This document shows positions 63,608 through 64,000 of a stretch of 64,000 nucleotides of DNA, in pieces. Each line of letters begins with the position of its first letter. The first letter of the stretch is position 1. Origin of the DNA: Glycomyces buryatensis (GTDB taxonomy: Bacteria; Actinomycetota; Actinomycetes; Mycobacteriales; Micromonosporaceae). The notes below the pieces were generated by a model, which saw nothing but the letters and a program-made list of their open reading frames with translations, had not been told where the DNA came from and did no database searches. The DNA is taken from the NCBI RefSeq assembly GCF_004912275.1, contig NZ_STGY01000007.1, positions 62,001 to 126,000 of the forward strand. The letters run 5' to 3'. The position numbers and the translations under genes were made by a program.

Positions 63608-64000
63608 GGGAGGCTCCCTGGCTGTCGTCGCTGGCCTCATCGAGCCGCAGCTGGAGCGGCGAGGTGATGACCCGGTTTCCGGCCTGCAGGGGCAGCGTGA
63701 GGATGAAGAGCGTGCCCTTGCCCCTCTCGCCGATCACCCGCAGGGTTCCCGAGTGGAGCTTGGCGTCTTCAAGACTGATGGCCAGGCCCAGCCCGGTGCC
63801 GCCGGTCATGCGGGCCCGGGAGGGATCGGCGCGCCAGAACCGGTCGAAGACCCGGTCGGCCTGCCCGGTTCTCAGCCCGACGCCGTGGTCGCGCACGGCG
63901 ACGGCGACCGCCGTCTCGGATTCGGCGACGGTGAGTTCGACGGGGCCGCCCTCGGCGTGCTCGATGGCGTTGGAGACGAGGTTGCGCAGGATGCGGTGGA
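63597..64000 (-). CDS. mtrB: MtrB sensor histidine kinase, C-terminal part (runs off window)
   Basis: Only the HATPase end is in the window (about 133 residues). Visible motifs: N box [19 protein letters not shown] (G1), [13 protein letters not shown] (F) and [11 protein letters not shown] (G2). It is the sensor of MtrA, which controls cell division and envelope genes. The stop overlaps lpqB by 11 bp. The N-terminal membrane, HAMP and His-box regions are outside the window. Confidence 0.93.
   Translation of the reverse strand, partial: HRILRNLVSNAIEHAEGGPVELTVAESETAVAVAVRDHGVGLRTGQADRVFDRFWRADPSRARMTGGTGLGLAISLEDAKLHSGTLRVIGERGKGTLFILTLPLQAGNRVITSPLQLRLDEASDDSQGASHAD

Overview
The window is chromosomal DNA from a high-GC Gram-positive bacterium of the Actinomycetota. 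The evidence is a WhiB-family regulator, LpqB/MtrB, the CysO-CysM-Mec cysteine route, MoeZ, NucS, the acyl-CoA carboxylase epsilon subunit, DUF3107/DUF3152/DUF3499 genes, GTG/TTG starts, and many genes whose start codon lies 6-7 nt after a TANNNT -10 box with no Shine-Dalgarno sequence. Gene content (Spo0M, EXLDI protein, SepX/GlpR-like divisome protein, mannose activation) suggests a filamentous, non-mycolate lineage such as Glycomycetaceae or Micromonosporales. That last placement is inference.

Layout. 1-7.7 kb: housekeeping (rmuC, ispH, xseAB, a PfkB kinase, an EgtD-like methyltransferase, a histidine phosphatase). 7.8-11.2 kb: a small protein with a RHIM/amyloid-like C-terminal motif, an SRPBCC protein, a two-TM protein and a HelD-type RNA polymerase ATPase. 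11.4-14.2 kb: accessory patch with a TnpB element, a possible small RNA and a sulfotransferase. 14.4-20.3 kb: thioredoxin-like protein, the accD-NYN-accE-maf operon, birA, a LuxR-type regulator. 20.4-25.5 kb: PH-domain protein, GtrA, a giant ECF sigma/anti-sigma/ectodomain fusion, a SepX/GlpR-like protein. 25.5-31.9 kb: trmB, an orphan VapB, dgt, a DUF3352 protein, an Rv1339-like metallo-hydrolase, murI. 32-36.2 kb: cysM, cysO and mec facing pncB, then spo0M. 36.3-38.9 kb: EXLDI protein plus a DrrAB-type exporter with a coupled leader peptide. 39-43.7 kb: epimerase, small kinase, nucS, manC and membrane proteins. 44-49.6 kb: whiB2-like gene, DUF3499, manB, trm112, SIS isomerase, manA. 49.7-54 kb: tandem-GNAT protein with an attenuator-like leader, sahH, and a serine hydrolase with a decayed paralogue. 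54-64 kb: moeZ, DUF3152, alpha/beta hydrolase, Pro-rich protein, tetR, a second TnpB element, DUF3107, lpqB, mtrB (cut by the window end).

Functional links. moeZ (54-55 kb) should activate CysO, which supplies sulfur to CysM, and Mec releases cysteine. manA, manB and manC together convert fructose-6-P to GDP-mannose. accD and accE form part of an acyl-CoA carboxylase that BirA would biotinylate on its alpha partner (not in the window). MtrB and LpqB belong to the MtrAB envelope and division signalling unit.

Most interesting: the amyloid-motif protein, an EgtD with Gly in place of the histidine-binding Glu, the one-piece sigma/anti-sigma receptor, mutually exclusive hairpins ahead of whiB, a promoter-leader-terminator unit ahead of the tandem GNAT gene, and the EXLDI/operator/leader-peptide exporter module.
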